Source of the DNA: an uncultured Granulosicoccaceae bacterium
GTDB taxonomy: Bacteria > Pseudomonadota > Gammaproteobacteria > Granulosicoccales > Granulosicoccaceae
Direction: 5' to 3'
Length of the DNA stretch: 64,000 nt
Assembly (NCBI GenBank): GCA_937930305.1
Contig: CALGLE010000037.1
Location: 1 to 64,000, forward strand
Positions 19,223-28,610 of this stretch are shown here, piece by piece; the first letter of the stretch is position 1, and each line of letters begins with the position of its first letter. The position numbers and the translations under genes were made by a program. Under the pieces are notes generated by a model. That model did no database searches, was not told where the DNA came from, and saw nothing but the letters and a program-made list of their open reading frames with translations.

Positions 19223-20791
19223 ATGATTCGCTTCCTGCTTAACGATGAGCCCATAGAGCTCAATACGCCCAGCGCTGACTTAACCGTTTTGGATTGGCTG
19301 CGCCTGCATCAACAGCTCACAGGTACGAAAGAAGGGTGTGGCTCCGGCGATTGTGGTGCATGCACAGTCGTTCTTGTCAGTGCGAGTGACACACAAAGTG
19401 GTCTCCCGCTCAGCTACTCACCGGCCAACAGTTGCATTCTTATGATAGGTGCATTGCAGGGGCACCAGCTGATTACTGTGGACCATTTGGGCACACCAAC
19501 GAATCTGCATACGGTGCAGTCGGCCCTGGTTGAACACCACGGATCGCAATGCGGGTTTTGTACGCCCGGCTTTGTGATGAGCTTGTTCGCGTTGTTTCAT
19601 CAACGCATTGAAAGTGAATCGTTGGCTGAAAATCCTAGCTATCGACATGCGCTCATCGAACAATACTTAGGGGGCAACTTATGTCGTTGCACAGGTTACC
19701 GGCCCATCATCGCAGCAGCCGAATCGGTTTTAGAGCAACGCTTTCAACATAACGCTCGGGATCAATTTGATGCCAACGAAGCTAAGGTGGCCAAACAGTT
19801 GCGTGATTTTCAGATCGACGTTTTTGGGCAGTTGAAAGAACCCGGTGCGATTGATTCTGAATCACGCACGGCTGCAAAGCTAGTGGTTCACGTGCCGCAA
19901 ACCTTAACCCAAGCCATGCGCCTTTGGTCAAGCTTGCCAGATGCTCAGCTCGTGGCCGGTGGCACTGATAAAGGATTGGAGGTGACGCAGCAACTGCGTT
20001 CATGGGAATCGGTCATTCATCTGAACGAGGTGAGTGAATTGAAAAACATCGAACACTATCAATCGGAATTGTTGGTAGGCGCAGGCGTCAGCATCGCTGC
20101 GTTACTGGAAACCTTAACCATAGACTTTCCGCAAGCCGTACCCATGTTGCTTCGCTTCGGTTCTGAACAGGTCCGTTCGCAAGCCACAGTGGGAGGCAAT
20201 TTAGGCACGGCATCCCCCATTGGAGACTTACCCCCTTTGTTACTGGCGTTGGGAGCGGATATTGATTTAGTCTCGCTGGATGATCGAGGTGAAGGCTTGA
20301 TTAGACGCACGCTCGCGCTATCAGAATACTTTGTTGGGTACCGCGAAACACAGCGCGCTGAGAACGAATGGATACACTCGGTTCGCATTCCGTTGTTGTC
20401 GGCCAATGATGAGCTGCGCGTTTACAAAATCAGTAAGCGAGTCGATGATGACATCAGCTCTGTGTGTGCTGCGATTTGGATGCAACTCGATACCCAGTCT
20501 ACGCCTGCAAATGTGTTGGATGTGCGCATGGGTTTTGGTGGCATGGCAGCCATTCCGAAACGCGCGTTAGAAGCGGAAGGTGTTTTGCGCGGTGCTCACT
20601 TTAACGACGCGTCTATCGAGGCCGCATGCCTTGCCTTGTCAAAGGATTTTCAGCCCATCGATGATGCACGTTCCAGTGCTCACTACCGTCAACAGGTGGC
20701 GGCGAATTTACTCAAGCGGTTTTATTTAGAGCTGAATTCGCCGCAAGAGCTTAGCCAACTTTCGATGCTAAACACTGAGGTTTTAGCATGA
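19223..20791 (+). CDS. xdhA: Xanthine dehydrogenase small subunit (2Fe-2S and FAD domains)
   Basis: This protein of about 522 residues has a plant-type 2Fe-2S cluster (Cys 39, 44, 47, 71), a second cluster in SQCGFCTPG and LCRCTGYRP, then an FAD domain with VAGGTDKGLEV and ATVGGNLGTASPIGDLPP. The subunit passes electrons from the molybdenum subunit to NAD+. The start is chosen at ATG 19223, matching the usual N-terminus; a TTG at 19163 overlapping the ATPase stop is possible. Its end overlaps xdhB in an ATGA junction. Confidence 0.93.
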   Translation: MIRFLLNDEPIELNTPSADLTVLDWLRLHQQLTGTKEGCGSGDCGACTVVLVSASDTQSGLPLSYSPANSCILMIGALQGHQLITVDHLGTPTNLHTVQSALVEHHGSQCGFCTPGFVMSLFALFHQRIESESLAENPSYRHALIEQYLGGNLCRCTGYRPIIAAAESVLEQRFQHNARDQFDANEAKVAKQLRDFQIDVFGQLKEPGAIDSESRTAAKLVVHVPQTLTQAMRLWSSLPDAQLVAGGTDKGLEVTQQLRSWESVIHLNEVSELKNIEHYQSELLVGAGVSIAALLETLTIDFPQAVPMLLRFGSEQVRSQATVGGNLGTASPIGDLPPLLLALGADIDLVSLDDRGEGLIRRTLALSEYFVGYRETQRAENEWIHSVRIPLLSANDELRVYKISKRVDDDISSVCAAIWMQLDTQSTPANVLDVRMGFGGMAAIPKRALEAEGVLRGAHFNDASIEAACLALSKDFQPIDDARSSAHYRQQVAANLLKRFYLELNSPQELSQLSMLNTEVLA

Positions 20792-23070
20792 GTGCCGGCC
20801 GTTCTTTGCCGCACGACAGTGCCGCTTTACACGTGACTGGTGACGCTGAGTATGTCGATGATATAGCGGGTCCGAGCAATCAGCTTTACATTGCCATCGG
20901 CGGTGCTCAAATCGCTGCGGGTCGAATAAGATCCATGGATTTATCACAAGTCAGGCTCGCAGCTGGCGTGGTGGATGTTTTAACCGTCGATGAATTGCCT
21001 GCGGCTACGGATATCGGCCCGGTGTTTCCAGGGGACCCCTTATTAAGTGAGCTTGACGTGTCGCACTTCGGACAACCGATGTTTGTTGTGGTAGCAAATA
21101 GCCATCAGTTAGCCAGACAAGCGGTGCTGTTGGCTCGTGTGGAATATGACGCAGCGGAGCCGGTGTTAGATGTTGAAACCGCTATGCGGCAACGAAGCTA
21201 TGTTCGTCCGCCGTACACCATGCAACGAGGTGATGCCGCACGGGAACTTGGCAAGGCACCCCATCGTTTGCAAGGTAAGCAGCGCATTGGTGGGCAGGAA
21301 CATTTTTACTTAGAAGGCCAAGCCGCCGTTGCTGAACCCGGAGAGCATGGTGGCGTGTGCATTACGTCCTCCAATCAAAACCCCACCGAAGCTCAACATA
21401 TTGTTGCGAAAGTACTGGGTGTGCCTATGCACAGAGTCACAGTGATCACGCGTCGCATGGGGGGTGGTTTTGGGGGTAAAGAAACACAGGCCAATTTATG
21501 TTGTGCCTTATCAGCCGTGGTTGCTGTGAAACACCAGCGCGTTGTCAGTTGTCGCTTATCGCGTCGTGATGACATGCTGATGACCGGTAAACGACACGGG
21601 TTTTACACCGAATGGGATGTTGGCTTCGATGATGAGGGGCAAATTTTAGCCGTGTCCTTCACCCTGGCGGGAATGTGTGGCCATTCGCCGGATTTATCGG
21701 ATGCGATTGTTGATCGAGCGATGTTTCACTGCGATAACGCCTATTACTATCCGGCAGCGCGCATTGAAGGCTTACGGTGTAAAACCAATACGGTATCTAA
21801 TACAGCTTTTCGAGGTTTTGGCGGCCCGCAAGGTATGTTGGCGTGCGAATCCATGATGGATCAAATTGCACGGCATTTGGGAAAAGACCCGTTAGAGATA
21901 CGCGTACGAAATTTTTACAACACGCAAACTCGCAACGTCACCCCGTACCATCAAAAAATTGAGCATTTTAATGTGCCCAGTATGGTGGAGCGTTTACGCA
22001 GCTCGGCTGAGTATGTCAAACGACGGCAAGAAATTGAAGTATTTAATAACAACAATCGTGTGTTGAAACGAGGGTTGGCACTCACGCCGGTGAAATTTGG
22101 TATTTCATTTACGGTGAAACACCTAAACCAGGGTGGTGCCTTGTTGCATTTATACAGCGATGGCAGTGTTCAACTTAACCACGGCGGCACCGAAATGGGC
22201 CAGGGCTTGATGGTAAAAGTTCAGCAAATCGTTGCACACGAACTGGGCATGGCTCATTCGCGAATTGCCGTGACTGCAACTCGAACAGACAAAGTACCCA
22301 ATACATCACCCACCGCTGCTTCATCAGGAACGGATATCAATGGGGCGGCTGCGCGACAAGCGGCTTTAAAATTGAAGCGGCGGTTGGTGAATTTTTTAGT
22401 AACCCAACATGCTTTGAGTAGCGAACAGCAAGTTGTTTTTTCCAATGATGCCATTCACGCGGGCAGTGTGCAGTACAGTTGGGAATCACTGGCGCACGCA
22501 GCTTATATGGAACGGGTGCCGCTGTCGGCAACGGGGTTTTATAAAACGCCAGATATTCATTACGATCGCGAAGCGGCAAAAGGCCAACCGTTTTATTACT
22601 TTGCTAATGGGGCTGCCGTTACGGAAGTGGTGATTGACTCGTTAACCGGTGAGAATAAAATCTTACGCACCGACATTGTGCATGATGTGGGGCGAAGCAT
22701 TAACCCTGCGATGGATGTGGGTCAAATTGAAGGGGCATTCGTGCAGGGGGCGGGTTGGTTAACGCACGAGGAATTGCAATGGGCAAGCGATGGCCGATTA
22801 ATGACCGATGGCCCGGCTACTTATAAAATTCCAGCGGTCAGTGATGCGCCTGCAATATTCAATGTGGAGTTGTTGGAAGATGCGCCAAACGAAATAGCGT
22901 CAGTGTTTCGATCCAAAGCGGTGGGGGAGCCGCCGCTGATGTTAGCCATTTCCGTATTTTGCGCCATCAAAGATGCGGTGCATGCCGCAAACCCCATGCC
23001 CGCTGATTTGGATGCGCCCGCTACCCCCGAGGCCATCCTGCGATCCATCACAGGTGATTCGAGAAGTTAA
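20788..23070 (+). CDS. xdhB: Xanthine dehydrogenase molybdopterin-binding subunit
   Basis: This 760-residue subunit hydroxylates hypoxanthine and xanthine at the molybdenum centre. Family landmarks are all present: GQEHFYLEGQ, MGGGFGGKE (substrate-side glutamate), DRAMFHCDN (arginine), TAFRGFGGPQGM (phenylalanine that stacks on purine) and GEPPLMLAIS (catalytic glutamate). With these intact, a true purine-oxidising enzyme is more likely than an aldehyde or CO dehydrogenase relative. The chaperone gene xdhC is not in the window. It ends two bases from a convergent TetR gene. Confidence 0.94.
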   Translation: MSAGRSLPHDSAALHVTGDAEYVDDIAGPSNQLYIAIGGAQIAAGRIRSMDLSQVRLAAGVVDVLTVDELPAATDIGPVFPGDPLLSELDVSHFGQPMFVVVANSHQLARQAVLLARVEYDAAEPVLDVETAMRQRSYVRPPYTMQRGDAARELGKAPHRLQGKQRIGGQEHFYLEGQAAVAEPGEHGGVCITSSNQNPTEAQHIVAKVLGVPMHRVTVITRRMGGGFGGKETQANLCCALSAVVAVKHQRVVSCRLSRRDDMLMTGKRHGFYTEWDVGFDDEGQILAVSFTLAGMCGHSPDLSDAIVDRAMFHCDNAYYYPAARIEGLRCKTNTVSNTAFRGFGGPQGMLACESMMDQIARHLGKDPLEIRVRNFYNTQTRNVTPYHQKIEHFNVPSMVERLRSSAEYVKRRQEIEVFNNNNRVLKRGLALTPVKFGISFTVKHLNQGGALLHLYSDGSVQLNHGGTEMGQGLMVKVQQIVAHELGMAHSRIAVTATRTDKVPNTSPTAASSGTDINGAAARQAALKLKRRLVNFLVTQHALSSEQQVVFSNDAIHAGSVQYSWESLAHAAYMERVPLSATGFYKTPDIHYDREAAKGQPFYYFANGAAVTEVVIDSLTGENKILRTDIVHDVGRSINPAMDVGQIEGAFVQGAGWLTHEELQWASDGRLMTDGPATYKIPAVSDAPAIFNVELLEDAPNEIASVFRSKAVGEPPLMLAISVFCAIKDAVHAANPMPADLDAPATPEAILRSITGDSRS

Positions 23071-23071
23071 A

Positions 23072-23632
23072 TTAATTGACCTTACTAAACCAAGAATCCA
23101 GTAACATTTTCACAGACAATAATTGGTCGTCACTTCGCTCATTACGGGCAATTAAATGGGCACCTTCTAGAGAAGACAGCAGGCAGTGGGCGAGCGTGCG
23201 ACTGGGCAAGTCAACTGTCAGTTCATCACGCCCGCGCTCAAACTCGTCGGTAAGCCAAACTTGCATTTCGTTGAATACGCCCGTTAGGCTTTCTCGATTA
23301 GCCTGGGTTAGCAACTCTGATTCAGACGCCAACATCGCGCCCAAACACAGTTTACCTTCATTGCAATACCCAATAAACACGCCGACAAATTCTGCAATTG
23401 CGCTGTAGGCGGATTCGCTATTAGCAGACAGATGCTTTAAGTCACTACACAATCCCGTACGGTAACGATCAATCAATGCCTGAGCTAAATCGGATTTTTC
23501 GGGGAAGTGGTAGTGAACGCTGGAAGACTTAACGCCCACTTCCGCACCCAATGTTCTAAAGCTTAAGCTTTTTAGCCCGTTTTTTTGTACGGCCTCCGTT
23601 GCCGCACTTTCCAATCTAATTTTGCTACTCAA
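23072..23632 (-). CDS. TetR-family transcriptional regulator
   Basis: This 186-residue protein has an N-terminal helix-turn-helix (FRTLGAEVGVKSSSVHYHFP, about residues 25-44) typical of TetR repressors, and a helical ligand-binding C-terminus. Its TTG start overlaps the stop of the acyl-CoA synthetase gene by four bases, so the two are co-transcribed. It probably regulates that operon or the divergent SDR gene, possibly with an acyl-CoA ligand. The target is inferred from position only. Confidence 0.88.
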   Translation of the reverse strand: MSSKIRLESAATEAVQKNGLKSLSFRTLGAEVGVKSSSVHYHFPEKSDLAQALIDRYRTGLCSDLKHLSANSESAYSAIAEFVGVFIGYCNEGKLCLGAMLASESELLTQANRESLTGVFNEMQVWLTDEFERGRDELTVDLPSRTLAHCLLSSLEGAHLIARNERSDDQLLSVKMLLDSWFSKVN

Positions 23633-25281
23633 TGCTCTTTGGCCTTTTCTCGTAATAAAAACTTCTGGATTTTACCGGTGGACGTTTTTGGCAGTGGTCC
23701 GAATATGACTTGCTTTGGCGCTTTGTAGTGTGCCAAGGCGCTACGAACATGCGCTATGACATCACTCTCTGTCAGTGAATGTCCTGGTTTGATATCAACA
23801 AATGCGCAAGGGGTCTCACCCCATTGCTCATCGGGTTTCGCAACCACTGCGGCTTCCAATACGGCGGGATGCCGGTACAGCGTCTCTTCAACCTCCAATG
23901 TGGAAATATTTTCCCCACCAGAGATGATGATATCTTTCGCACGATCCTTGACTTCGATATAGCCATCCGGGTGTTGAACACCGAGGTCTCCCGTATGAAA
24001 CCAACCACCCGAGAAGGCCTCATCCGTGGCTGACGGGTTACTTAAGTAACCTTTCATTACCGTGTTGCCTCGAATCATGAGTTCCCCCAGTGTGTATCCA
24101 TCTTGGGGGACAGGCTCCATTGTATCGGCATTCATCACACAAGCGCCATCCAGTGTTAGATAGTGAACCCCTTGTCGGGCCATGCGTGCTGATCGCTCTT
24201 CCAAGGCTAATTCTGGCCAATCGGGTTGGGGCACACACACGGTCGCTGGCCCATAGGTTTCAGTTAAGCCGTAAAGATGCGTTACATTGAAGCCGATGGC
24301 CTCCATGGCTTCTATCACAGCGGAAGGTGGGGCGGCACCGCCGGTGGCAATTTCAATTGGATGAGTGGCACGTTTTTGAACGTCTTTGGGTGCATTGGCG
24401 AGCATGTTCAACACAATGGGAGCGCCGCACATGTGGGTTACATCATGCTCTTCGATTAAGTTAAAAATAGCGGCAGGGTCAACACTGCGTAAACACACAT
24501 GGGTGCCCATCGCAGCCGTCACCGCCCAGGTGAAGGTCCAACCATCACAATGAAACATGGGCAGTGTCCATAAATAACGCGAATTATGGTTAACCCCCAT
24601 GGTGGTCATGTTGCCAATGGCGTTAAGGTACGCACCGCGATGATGGTAAACACAACCTTTTGGATTTCCGGTGGTGCCGGATGTGTATAACAAAGAGATG
24701 GCTTGCCATTCATCAGTCACGGCAGAAAATGTTTGTTCTAACCAATCGGTTTGCGTTGCATCGTTCAACACCGATACACCTTCCAACAACAGCTGCTCAT
24801 AATTCATCTCGCCAATGCACTCACCACCTGGGGCCATCGCATCATCGATGTCGATAACCGTAATGGGGTTCTTCATCCGTGCAACCGCGTCTTTTACCGT
24901 GGCGGAAAATTGCGTGTCAGTTATGAGAACTTTTGCCTTGCCGTGTTCCAACATGAATGTAATGGCATCAGCATCGAGCCGGATATTAAGTGAATTGAGT
25001 ATTGCACCAATTAGGGGCACGCCATTGTGTGCCTCTAACATCTCGGGCGTATTAGCCGCCAGGATAGCGACGCAATCGCCTGCATTCACTCCCCGCTTTG
25101 CCAATGCAGCCCCTAAAGCTTGGCTGCGTTGCCAAAACTGTTGATAGGTGTATTGACGTGTGCCATGTACTACGGCCAATTGATTAGGGCGAATGAGTGC
25201 TGCGCGGCGCAAAAAGCTTACCGGCGTGAGCGGTTCGTAGTTTGCTCTTTGGGTGGGGAGTTGTTGGTTAAACAGGCTCAT
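23629..25281 (-). CDS. Acyl-CoA synthetase (AMP-forming)
   Basis: This 550-residue ANL-superfamily ligase has the P-loop LLYTSGTTGNPKG, YGLTETYGP, GWFHTGDLG and the C-terminal lysine in KTSTGKIQKF. The family activates carboxylic acids as CoA thioesters via an acyl-adenylate. It resembles medium-chain or methylmercaptopropionyl-CoA ligase-type members, but chain length cannot be set by eye. ATG 25281 (MSLFNQQLP) is preferred to 25329. It is divergent from an SDR gene across only 57 bases and coupled to a TetR gene. Confidence 0.9.
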   Translation of the reverse strand: MSLFNQQLPTQRANYEPLTPVSFLRRAALIRPNQLAVVHGTRQYTYQQFWQRSQALGAALAKRGVNAGDCVAILAANTPEMLEAHNGVPLIGAILNSLNIRLDADAITFMLEHGKAKVLITDTQFSATVKDAVARMKNPITVIDIDDAMAPGGECIGEMNYEQLLLEGVSVLNDATQTDWLEQTFSAVTDEWQAISLLYTSGTTGNPKGCVYHHRGAYLNAIGNMTTMGVNHNSRYLWTLPMFHCDGWTFTWAVTAAMGTHVCLRSVDPAAIFNLIEEHDVTHMCGAPIVLNMLANAPKDVQKRATHPIEIATGGAAPPSAVIEAMEAIGFNVTHLYGLTETYGPATVCVPQPDWPELALEERSARMARQGVHYLTLDGACVMNADTMEPVPQDGYTLGELMIRGNTVMKGYLSNPSATDEAFSGGWFHTGDLGVQHPDGYIEVKDRAKDIIISGGENISTLEVEETLYRHPAVLEAAVVAKPDEQWGETPCAFVDIKPGHSLTESDVIAHVRSALAHYKAPKQVIFGPLPKTSTGKIQKFLLREKAKEH

Positions 25282-25338
25282 GGGCACACGCGATTGACGA
25301 TGGTAAGGTGAAACACTGATCATACCCAAGGATTGCTC

Positions 25339-26133
25339 ATGGCGGTGCCCGCTGACGCATTTGATTTAACAGGAAAGGTGGCTCTCATCACAGGCGCAGC
25401 TGGTGGCCTAGGGCAAAGTTTTGCACGCACCTTAATTTCTGCTGGCGCAAGCGTCATTTTGTGCAGCCGTGATCAGACTCGTCCCGAGCTACTGACTCTG
25501 GCTGAAGAGCTTCGCGGCCAATCGGGAAGTGAAGACGTTTTCTGTGAGTGTTTGGGTCTTGATGTTACCTCCCAGCTGTCTGTGGAAGACGCCTTTGAGC
25601 AACTCGATGAAAAAGGTGTGTGCGTGGATGTGTTAGTGAACAACGCAGGCATTGCCATATCAGGTGAAGCACACACACTGGACGACGCCAGCTGGAATGC
25701 TGTGGTAGACACTAATTTGCGAGGGGCCTGGGCCATGTCGCAACAGTTTGCAACGCGGTTGATCGATCAGCAAAGCGCTGGCAGTATCATCAACATTGCG
25801 TCTATATTAGGTTTGCAACCCAGTAAAGGCACAGCCCCCTATGCCGTGAGTAAAGCGGGCCTTATTCAGATGACACGAGCTTTGGCTTTAGAGTGGGCTC
25901 GTTATAACATTCGTGTGAATGCCATTTCCCCCGGTTATGTTGAAACCGACATTAACCGAGAGTTCTTGCAGTCACCAGCGGCAGCTGCGCAGTTGAAAAA
26001 AATTCCCACACGGCGCTTAGGTGAAGCAAAAGATTTATCTGGGCCCTTATTGTTGTTAGCGAGTGACGCAGGTAAACACATGACCGGTGCTAATTTAGTG
26101 GTTGACGGGGGCCATAGCTGTTTGAGTTTGTAA
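25339..26133 (+). CDS. Short-chain dehydrogenase/reductase
   Basis: This classical SDR of about 264 residues has the NAD(P) motif TGAAGGLG (18-25), NNAG, the catalytic serine in NIASILG and YAVSKAG with the Tyr and Lys. The C-terminal ISPGYVETDINREFL and GANLVVDGGHS are typical of 3-oxoacyl-ACP reductase-like and gluconate dehydrogenase-like members. It is followed after three bases by an amidohydrolase, so a sugar-acid or lactone pathway is possible, as is a link to the divergent acyl-CoA synthetase. Confidence 0.9.
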   Translation: MAVPADAFDLTGKVALITGAAGGLGQSFARTLISAGASVILCSRDQTRPELLTLAEELRGQSGSEDVFCECLGLDVTSQLSVEDAFEQLDEKGVCVDVLVNNAGIAISGEAHTLDDASWNAVVDTNLRGAWAMSQQFATRLIDQQSAGSIINIASILGLQPSKGTAPYAVSKAGLIQMTRALALEWARYNIRVNAISPGYVETDINREFLQSPAAAAQLKKIPTRRLGEAKDLSGPLLLLASDAGKHMTGANLVVDGGHSCLSL

Positions 26134-26136
26134 ACT

Positions 26137-27060
26137 ATGAAAATTATTGATGCTCATCACCACATTTGGATTCCTGAACAGACCCATCCGGATATCGGTT
26201 ATCGTTGGTTGCGCGATATTGGTGCAATAAAACCCTTTGGTGATCCAACCCCCATCCAGCGCGATTATCGGATGGAAGAATTCATAGAAGAATCTAAGCA
26301 ACATGAACTAGTGGGTTCTGTTTTCTTACAAACCGATGGGGCCTTGTCTAACCCGGTGCTAGAAACCGATTGGGTTGCCAGTGTGTTTTCTGATAGTTCT
26401 TTGATGCACGGTATTGTGTGTTTTGTTGATCTAGACAGTCACACGGCACAATCTGAACTGTTAGAACATCAAGCCTGTGGGATGCTGCGTGGCGTTCGAC
26501 AAATCGTATCAAGACTCGATGACCAACCGTCGTTGAGTTTTGCGGGCAAGCATTATTTGCGTTCCGCCACGTGGCAAGATAACTTGGCTTTGCTAGCGGA
26601 TCAGTCTTTAACGTTTGATTTGCAGCTTTATCCGGAGCAAATGCTAGAGGCTGCACAAGTTTTTTCGCAGTTGCCGCACCTAACCGTGATTGTTGATCAC
26701 ACGGGCTCCCCTTGGAATACAACACAGCTTGGGTTTTCACAATGGTGTGACGGTGTTACGGCCTTGGCCGCATTGCCAAACTGCGTTATGAAGTTGTCGG
26801 GGTTTGGAATGTTTAGCCGCGATTGGAGTGCCGAATCTGTTGCGCCACTTTTGCAGCATTGCTTAACTCAGTTTGGCTCACATCGAATGATGTTTGGCAG
26901 TAACTTTCCCGTTGATAAGTTAATGGCAAGTTATGACGATGTTGTGAACCGTGTGGCGACAGCGCTCAGCGGGCTGTGTGAACAACAAGGAATGTTTGCA
27001 GAACAAGTTCTAGACGATGTATTTTGCAACACCGCTCAGCGGGTGTATTCGCTAAGTTAA
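26137..27060 (+). CDS. Amidohydrolase-family lactonase-like protein
   Basis: This 307-residue TIM-barrel hydrolase starts with the metal-binding-type segment DAHHHIW (5-11). It later has VIDHTG-like VIVDHTGSPW, VMKLSGFGMF and MMFGSNFPVD. This pattern matches the group that includes fucono-1,5-lactonase and 2-pyrone-4,6-dicarboxylate hydrolase. The actual substrate is unknown. The pairing with an SDR suggests sugar oxidation to a lactone then hydrolysis, which is inference. Confidence 0.85.
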   Translation: MKIIDAHHHIWIPEQTHPDIGYRWLRDIGAIKPFGDPTPIQRDYRMEEFIEESKQHELVGSVFLQTDGALSNPVLETDWVASVFSDSSLMHGIVCFVDLDSHTAQSELLEHQACGMLRGVRQIVSRLDDQPSLSFAGKHYLRSATWQDNLALLADQSLTFDLQLYPEQMLEAAQVFSQLPHLTVIVDHTGSPWNTTQLGFSQWCDGVTALAALPNCVMKLSGFGMFSRDWSAESVAPLLQHCLTQFGSHRMMFGSNFPVDKLMASYDDVVNRVATALSGLCEQQGMFAEQVLDDVFCNTAQRVYSLS

Positions 27061-27100
27061 AACCCAAGCGAAACGAAAGGCGACGCAAGGTAAGGGGTGG

Positions 27101-27391
27101 CTAGGGTAGAACGCTAAAACTTAAGTCGGGCTTATCGCCTGTGCGCGGTGCTAAGTTAACCAAGCAAAACGAGTTCAACGTAACATGACGATTTGCAGCA
27201 ATGTCTTCTAAAACGTTTCTAGCATAACCATCCGCCCAGTAAGGCACTTCGCCATACATCTTAAATTGTGCGAATAGGTCATCGATGTCTTGTTGTTCAG
27301 CTCGGTCACCAAACCAAGTTAGGTAGGCTTCTGTGAATAATCGATATTCACTAACTTTGAGTAAGGAAGCTGCTCGTTCTATCGCTTGCAT
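27101..27391 (-). CDS. Small protein of unknown function
   Basis: This 96-residue soluble protein, not recognised, starts at ATG 27391 (MQAIERAASLLKVSEYRLF); a GTG at 27400 is possible. It is acidic in the middle (RAEQQDIDDLFAQF) with an ordinary composition, no signal peptide and no membrane segment. It stands alone between a plus-strand amidohydrolase and the intergenic region before the protease. Coding potential is supported by length, composition and lack of a competing frame. Confidence 0.6.
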   Translation of the reverse strand: MQAIERAASLLKVSEYRLFTEAYLTWFGDRAEQQDIDDLFAQFKMYGEVPYWADGYARNVLEDIAANRHVTLNSFCLVNLAPRTGDKPDLSFSVLP

Positions 27392-27822
27392 ACCGTCCAC
27401 GCTTTTCTTGTTAGTTAATACGACACGAAAATTATGTGTTCCGTTCCCAAGCTATCGGCGAATTTCCCAGCTCTTTAATGCTCTTTGACAGCTTCAGATT
27501 TGCAGCATTGCCGGTTGTGGGCGGTCTCAAATATTTTTTTCTACTTTTTTAAAAATTATTTTTTCATCTATCAGTGGATTTATAACTGTTGAGCGCATCA
27601 CATTAATTACGGGAATCAATAGCTTGGAAGGTTAACTTAAAAACTGGTTCACATAATCGGGCCTTTTGTGTGTCAGTAACTCGACTTCTGCGTGCCTATT
27701 CTCTTGCTTACCCATGCGATAAACTGCGGACGAGCCGATAAGAGCTCAGCGCTGACAAATAGATCAGCAAAAATGAATGTAACCGTTGTAGTTGTTACAA
27801 CCGAGGATTGGGTTGTTTGGGG
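27392..27822. other. Intergenic region, A/T-rich core
   Basis: About 430 bases lie between divergent starts. They contain T- and A-runs around 27531-27566 and no convincing ORF. TTGACA occurs at 27485-27490 but without a matching -10 at normal spacing. Promoters for both flanking genes are expected here; none is firm. Confidence 0.4.
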
Positions 27823-28473
27823 ATGAGAATGATTGGCACTCTGCGAAGAGCAAGTGCTGTGGTCGCGCTCAGTGCGTTGGGATTGCTAACGCACGGCACT
27901 GGCGTAGCAGCACCCACATGTGAATGGCCAGATGAATCCGCGCTTGAAGCCATATTGCCTGTAGCAACCGATCACGGTAGCCACGCAAGTGGTGTTGTGG
28001 TTGCACCTGATAGAGTACTGACGGCAGCACATGCATTAAACGGTGGGCAACAATATTTTGTGCGCATCGCCGGTGGTTTCAGAAAAGCTCGCTTGCTCAT
28101 GAAAAGCGCCGCACACGACTTAGCCGTGTTGGAAGTTGAAACCGGCGCCATCACACCCCTACCCATCAGTGTGGAAGAACCTCTGGCCAGTCAAACGGTA
28201 TGGGCTGTGGGTTTTCCGCGTGCGCAAGGCAAAACAACCTCATCAGGGGTTTTCCAGAGAAATCGGCACGGAGCGTTGCACACCAGTGCTCCGATAGATT
28301 CAGGTCAATCTGGTGGTGGGCTGTTGTCGTGTGAGCACGGTCACTATGAGCTCATGGGCATGCTTCGAGGCTATGGTGCTTACCTCAGCGGCGATCGATA
28401 TGTAAAGCTGCAAAATCATTCAGTGGCTGTGGCTGCCACCACCATTCATCAATTCGTTAGCACTTTTCGCTAA
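27823..28473 (+). CDS. Secreted trypsin-like serine protease
   Basis: This protein of about 216 residues has an N-terminal signal peptide (about 30 residues, ending near GVAA). It carries a complete chymotrypsin-fold triad: LTAAHAL (His), HDLAVLEV (Asp) and DSGQSGGGLL (nucleophilic Ser). It has no PDZ domain, so it is not a DegP/DegQ type. It is expected in the periplasm or outside the cell. Starts at ATG 27823 or 27829. The last codons are repeated just after the stop (see the repeat feature). No dedicated secretion gene is adjacent. Confidence 0.85.
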   Translation: MRMIGTLRRASAVVALSALGLLTHGTGVAAPTCEWPDESALEAILPVATDHGSHASGVVVAPDRVLTAAHALNGGQQYFVRIAGGFRKARLLMKSAAHDLAVLEVETGAITPLPISVEEPLASQTVWAVGFPRAQGKTTSSGVFQRNRHGALHTSAPIDSGQSGGGLLSCEHGHYELMGMLRGYGAYLSGDRYVKLQNHSVAVAATTIHQFVSTFR

Positions 28474-28494
28474 CCGTTAGCACTTCTAGCTAAA
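28455..28494 (+). repeat. Two-copy 20-base tandem repeat across the protease stop codon
   Basis: CGTTAGCACTTTTCGCTAAC (28455-28474) is followed directly by CGTTAGCACTTCTAGCTAAA (28475-28494), matching at 17 of 20 positions. The first copy includes the stop codon. It looks like a small slippage duplication. Confidence 0.7.
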
Positions 28495-28610
28495 AACCTT
28501 ACCGCGTGTCGTACTCCGATCGCGTTGGCGTCGTTCTCATCAGAGTGCAACCCGTCACAAACCCGGACACTAGCGCCTGGCAGTATCCGCGCGACTATTG
28601 AGGTGGATTT

